Source: an uncultured Lachnospiraceae bacterium
Lineage (GTDB): Bacteria; Bacillota_A; Clostridia; Lachnospirales; Lachnospiraceae
Assembly (NCBI GenBank): GCA_946410365.1
Contig: CAMKAA010000020.1
Coordinates: 1-9,200, forward strand
DNA length: 9,200 nt
Reading direction: 5' to 3'
Part shown: one piece after another, positions 5,749 through 9,200 of the stretch
Layout: each line of letters starts with the position of its first letter
Position numbering within the stretch: the first letter of the stretch is position 1
Notes under the pieces: model-generated
Told to the model about the DNA's origin: nothing
What the model saw: only the letters and a program-made list of their open reading frames with translations
The model's database searches: none
Translations under genes and position numbers: made by a program

Positions 5749-7233
5749 ATGGATATCTTATACAGAAGCACCCGATCAGACAGTACGCCGATCACCGCCT
5801 CCCAGGCGATCCTGAGGGGATTCCCCGAGGATGGAGGTCTCTACGTTCCTACTTTTGTCCCTGCCCTTGAGACAGGACTTGCGGACCTCGCGAAAATGGA
5901 CTACCGCGGTGTGGCTTATGAAGTCATGCGCCTTCTTCTTTCGGATTATACGGAGGAGGAACTGAAGCACTGTATCGACAGCGCTTATGACAAAAAGTTT
6001 GATACGGACGAGATAGCGCCTCTCAGAAAATCCGGTGACGCATGGTACCTGGAACTGTTTCACGGCCCTACGATCGCTTTTAAGGATATGGCTCTTTCCA
6101 TTCTTCCTTATCTTATGACAACGGCGGCGAAGAAGAATGGTTCCGGCAGGGAGATCGTGATCCTGACTGCCACAAGCGGAGATACCGGTAAGGCTGCTCT
6201 TGCAGGATTTGCAGGCGTTAAAGGGACTAAGATCATGGTCTTTTATCCCAAGCACGGAGTTTCATCCATTCAGGAAAGGCAGATGGTGACTACCGTCGGC
6301 GCTAACACGAGAGTCATCGGTATCAACGGAAATTTCGACGATGCCCAGACCAGCGTCAAGAATCTTTTCACGGATAAGGCTCTGGTGGAGGAAATGGCAC
6401 AGCACGGGATGCAGTTCTCCTCTGCCAATTCCATCAATATCGGACGTCTTACACCTCAGATCGTTTATTATGTATACGCTTACACAAGACTCCTCGCTGA
6501 CGGTGTAATAGGGGTGGGAGATCCGGTGAACTTTGTGGTTCCTACCGGTAACTTCGGCAATATTCTGGCTGCATACTACGCTAAAAGGATGGGACTCCCT
6601 GTAGGGAAACTGATCTGCGCTTCGAACTCCAACAAAGTGCTGTTTGATTTCTTTACGACGGGTGAATACGACAGAAACCGCAAATTCGTGCTTACAAGCT
6701 CTCCTTCGATGGATATACTGATCTCCAGCAATCTCGAGAGACTGATCTATCACATCAGCGGCGATGATGCCGGAAAATGCGCTGCATTCATGAAGGAACT
6801 GAAGGAAACAGGCAGATACTGCATTACTCCCGAAATGAAAGCGCAGCTCAGCGATTTCGTTAGCGGCTATGCGGACGAGGAGCAGACAGCGGAAGAGATC
6901 CGCACAGTTTATGAAAACGACGGTTATGTGATCGATCCCCATACTGCTGTGGCCAGCAGTGTCTACAGAAGATATCGGGCTGCTGCCTCAGATTTAACCC
7001 CTGCAGTGATCGATTCCACAGCGAGCCCCTTCAAATTTGAGGGCTCTGTAATGGCTGCGCTGGGAAAAGATACTTCTCTTCCTGATCTGGAACTTGCTGA
7101 CAAACTCAGCGAGGCTGCAGGCGTGCCCGTTCCCAAGGCGGTCAGCGACCTTAAAGACGCGCCTGTTCTTCATGATATTGTTTGCGACAGAACACAGATG
7201 AAGGATGAAGTAAGAAAGTTTCTTAACCTTTAA
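5749..7233 (+). CDS. thrC: Threonine synthase
   Basis: PLP enzyme that converts O-phospho-L-homoserine and water to L-threonine and phosphate, the last step of threonine synthesis, in the cytosol. The 494 aa match the long threonine synthase class. The N-terminal part has the family opening YRSTR...ASQAILRGFPEDGGLYVP (residues 5-34). K112 in FHGPTIAFKDMA (104-115) is the expected Schiff-base lysine. ATSGDTG (141-147) and the phosphate-binding loop PTGNFGN (265-271) complete the cofactor site, and IDPHTAV (395-401) is the usual C-terminal motif. No ACT or other regulatory domain is seen. It starts a rightward transcription unit: a good promoter and AAAGGAG precede it, and the peptidase follows after 33 nt without a terminator. 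Other threonine pathway genes (homoserine dehydrogenase, homoserine kinase) are not in the window. Identity is secure. Confidence 0.96.
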   Translation: MDILYRSTRSDSTPITASQAILRGFPEDGGLYVPTFVPALETGLADLAKMDYRGVAYEVMRLLLSDYTEEELKHCIDSAYDKKFDTDEIAPLRKSGDAWYLELFHGPTIAFKDMALSILPYLMTTAAKKNGSGREIVILTATSGDTGKAALAGFAGVKGTKIMVFYPKHGVSSIQERQMVTTVGANTRVIGINGNFDDAQTSVKNLFTDKALVEEMAQHGMQFSSANSINIGRLTPQIVYYVYAYTRLLADGVIGVGDPVNFVVPTGNFGNILAAYYAKRMGLPVGKLICASNSNKVLFDFFTTGEYDRNRKFVLTSSPSMDILISSNLERLIYHISGDDAGKCAAFMKELKETGRYCITPEMKAQLSDFVSGYADEEQTAEEIRTVYENDGYVIDPHTAVASSVYRRYRAAASDLTPAVIDSTASPFKFEGSVMAALGKDTSLPDLELADKLSEAAGVPVPKAVSDLKDAPVLHDIVCDRTQMKDEVRKFLNL

Positions 7234-7266
7234 ATAATGGTATGAAATAAAGATTACGGAGGCAAA

Positions 7267-9096
7267 ATGAGCGCAATTCATGCAGACAGAATAGAGAAAC
7301 TCCGGGCGGCGATGGAGAAAAACGGGATCGACGCCTATATGATCCCTACGGCTGATTATCATAATTCCGAATATGCCGCGGACTATTTCCATGCAAGGGA
7401 GTATTTCAGCGGATTTACGGGATCCGCAGGTACTCTGGTGGTCCGGAGAGAGGAAGCCTGTCTGTGGACAGACGGAAGATATTTTATTCAGGCCGCAGGC
7501 GAACTGGAAGGTTCCGGCATCACACTGATGAAGATGGGAGAGCCGGGGGTCCCTTCGCTTGAGGAGTACCTGGATCAGAAGATGGAAGAGGGAAGCGTTC
7601 TCGGTTTTGACGGAAGGTGCGTTCCGTGCCAGGAAGGAAAAGCGCTCGAAAAAATGATGAGGCGCAGAAAAGGGAGCCTTGACACATCTCTTGATCTCGC
7701 GGACGGTATTTGGACTGACCGGCCGTCTCTTCCCTGCCATCCTGCGATGATCCTCGAAGACGACTATACGGGAGAGGATATTGAATCCAAACTCAGCCGC
7801 CTGAGGGAAGTGATGCGCGCAGAAGGGGCCGGGACCTATATTGACAGTAAACTCGACAACATCATGTGGCTGCTCAATATCAGGGGAGAAGATGTGATCT
7901 GCAACCCTGTTGCCCTCACCCATGTACTTGTGGATCACAGAAATGTATATCTGTTTATCCAGGACGCCGAGGTTACGGGTGAACTGCGCTCCTACGCGGC
8001 TCTTCACAGGATCTCGATCCTTCCCTATGAGGACTTTGAGGATTTCCTTGCGATCTATGATCACAGAGAAGATATGCTGTGTGATCAGAGCTGCATCAGT
8101 TACAGGATATTCCTTGCGGCTGAAGGAGGACTGGGCAAAAAATCGGGAGGCTATGAGCTAATCACGAAAAAGAGTCCCGTCGGTCATTTTAAGAGCGTAA
8201 AGAATGATGTGGAAATTGCCAATATCCGCGGATGCTACAAGCGGGACAGCGCGGTGATGTGCCGGTTTATCAAGTGGCTGAAAGAGCGCGTCGCAGATCA
8301 GGACAAAGAACCTCTTAAGGAGTCTGAAGCAGCTGCCCGGCTGGACCATATGAGGTCTGAGATCTCTGATTTTATGGATCTGTCATTTTCGACGATCTCC
8401 GCATATGGGCCCAACGCAGCTATGATGCACTATGAAGCGGTCCCCGGCGTGTCGGATGCCGAACTGAGGCCCGAGGGAATGTATCTGGTGGACTCCGGCG
8501 GCCAGTATCTCACAGGAACGACAGACGTAACGAGAACGATAGCGCTCGGCCCTGTCACTGAGGAGATGAAGAAGCATTATACGCTGACAGCTGTCTCGAA
8601 TCTCCAGCTGATGGGGGCTGTTTTTATGGACGGCTGCACAGGTGCCAATCTGGATATTCTGGCGAGAGAGCCGATGTGGAGAGAGGGACTCGATTACAAG
8701 TGCGGGACGGGCCACGGAATCGGGTATTATCTTGGCGTCCACGAGTCGCCGCCTTCCATCCGGTGGAAAGTCTTTCCCGGCAGAGCTGATGAACCGTTCG
8801 AACCCGGCATGATCGTATCAGATGAACCGGGCGTATATCTGGAAGGAAAGTACGGGATCCGAATCGAGACGATTCTGGAAGTGACAGACCATGTCGAGAA
8901 TGAGAACGGAAGATTTCTCTCTTTTGAACCGCTCACACTGGTCCCTTTTGACAGAAATCTGATCGATCCCGATTATCTGACTCCTTATACAAGAAAGCTT
9001 CTCAATGACTATCACGAGAGAGTGTGTACTGAGATCATGCCGTTTCTGAGTACAGCGGAGCAGGAGTGGCTCATCTCGCAGACAGAGCCAATCTGA
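7267..9096 (+). CDS. Aminopeptidase P family protein (M24B Xaa-Pro aminopeptidase, long form)
   Basis: Metallopeptidase that removes the N-terminal residue from peptides with proline in second position, probably cytosolic since no signal peptide is seen. The 609 aa fit the long three-domain form related to eukaryotic XPNPEP1, rather than the roughly 440-aa E. coli PepP or the 350-aa proline dipeptidase. Two creatinase-like N-terminal domains (about 6-155 and 165-305) precede the pita-bread catalytic domain (about 310-540). All five expected metal ligands are present: D409 and D420 (VDSGGQYLTGTTDVTR), H483 (GTGHGIG), E520 (SDEPGVY) and E534 (RIET). Supporting histidines are H388 (MMHYEA) and H492 (GVHE). 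The C-terminal tail (550-609) is the extension usual for this subgroup. GGAGG with a 4-nt spacer precedes the ATG, and the 33-nt gap to thrC implies co-transcription. A role in recycling proline-containing peptides is inferred from the family. Confidence 0.94.
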   Translation: MSAIHADRIEKLRAAMEKNGIDAYMIPTADYHNSEYAADYFHAREYFSGFTGSAGTLVVRREEACLWTDGRYFIQAAGELEGSGITLMKMGEPGVPSLEEYLDQKMEEGSVLGFDGRCVPCQEGKALEKMMRRRKGSLDTSLDLADGIWTDRPSLPCHPAMILEDDYTGEDIESKLSRLREVMRAEGAGTYIDSKLDNIMWLLNIRGEDVICNPVALTHVLVDHRNVYLFIQDAEVTGELRSYAALHRISILPYEDFEDFLAIYDHREDMLCDQSCISYRIFLAAEGGLGKKSGGYELITKKSPVGHFKSVKNDVEIANIRGCYKRDSAVMCRFIKWLKERVADQDKEPLKESEAAARLDHMRSEISDFMDLSFSTISAYGPNAAMMHYEAVPGVSDAELRPEGMYLVDSGGQYLTGTTDVTRTIALGPVTEEMKKHYTLTAVSNLQLMGAVFMDGCTGANLDILAREPMWREGLDYKCGTGHGIGYYLGVHESPPSIRWKVFPGRADEPFEPGMIVSDEPGVYLEGKYGIRIETILEVTDHVENENGRFLSFEPLTLVPFDRNLIDPDYLTPYTRKLLNDYHERVCTEIMPFLSTAEQEWLISQTEPI

Positions 9097-9102
9097 TGCA
9101 GA

Positions 9103-9131
9103 TTGTATAAGAACCGGGAATGTGTTATAAT
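9103..9131 (+). promoter_or_regulatory. Very strong extended -10 promoter
   Basis: TTGTAT (9103-9108), a 17-nt spacer and a perfect TATAAT (9126-9131) preceded by TGT, an extended -10. It begins only a few bases after the peptidase stop codon, with no terminator between. Transcription would start near 9138. It is the best promoter match in the window. Confidence 0.7.
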
Positions 9132-9135
9132 GTAA

Positions 9136-9200
9136 TTGCCTGAAAGGCCAACATTTCCGTTATTTTGAACCTACAATTACTTTAAACGGGAATCTTATAT
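9136..9200 (+). ncRNA. Start of a probable structured RNA, running off the right edge
   Basis: The transcript from the strong promoter at 9103-9131 shows no ribosome binding site followed by a start codon in the remaining 65 nt. It does show structure. TTGCCT/AGGCCAA closes a GAA-loop hairpin (9136-9151), and TTTCCGTT (9153-9160) pairs with AACGGGAA (9185-9192) over 8 bp with one G-U pair, leaving an A/T-rich loop that contains GAACCTACA. A strong constitutive promoter followed at once by structure fits a housekeeping small RNA such as 6S RNA. That family name is a weak guess: only the 5' part is visible and I could not match a full consensus. A long 5' leader of a downstream gene is the alternative. 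Confidence 0.4.

Noticed and set aside
6994..8064. Long open frame antisense to the thrC/peptidase junction (356 codons)
   Set aside because: It crosses two well-identified genes, and its translation shows no domain. It is a shadow frame.

Overview
The window looks like core chromosome from a Clostridia bacterium (phylum Bacillota), most likely of the Lachnospiraceae type. The evidence is the gene order (HI0933-type flavoprotein, cmk, ispH, rpsA), a four-domain S1 protein directly attached to ispH, AGGAGG-type ribosome binding sites, and promoters of the sigma-A TTGNNN-17-TANNNT type. Assignment below family level is inference. No mobile element, tRNA, rRNA, CRISPR array or phage gene is visible.

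Layout. Positions 1-291 are an intergenic region with two back-to-back promoters. One points left into a GC-rich hairpin and off the window edge; the other points right. Positions 292-4363 hold a rightward cluster: an HI0933/YhiN-family flavoprotein, cytidylate kinase (cmk), HMBPP reductase (ispH) and ribosomal protein S1 (rpsA). ispH and rpsA overlap by 20 nt in different frames, where many relatives have one fused gene. A second promoter-like site lies inside ispH, placed to give rpsA extra transcription. The cluster ends at a perfect 16-bp hairpin terminator (4416-4456).

Converging on that terminator from the right is a leftward gene (4498-5601) for a DEDDh exonuclease of the YprB/MrfB type, standing without its usual helicase partner. 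Across an AT-rich 147-bp divergent region, a rightward pair follows: threonine synthase (thrC, 5749-7233) and a long three-domain aminopeptidase P (7267-9096). The thrC promoter carries a perfect CG-centred palindrome between its -35 and -10 boxes. After the peptidase stop codon lies the strongest promoter of the window (TTGTAT, 17 nt, TATAAT with an extended TG). It starts a transcript with no obvious coding start that runs off the right edge, probably a structured non-coding RNA.

The genes serve housekeeping roles: dCMP/CMP phosphorylation, the last step of the MEP isoprenoid pathway, translation, DNA repair, threonine synthesis and peptide turnover. I found no clear new multi-gene system. 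The points most worth a second look are the ispH/rpsA junction, with a UUU-UGA slip site that could restore the fusion, the ispH-internal promoter, the palindrome inside the thrC promoter, and the unassigned RNAs at both edges.
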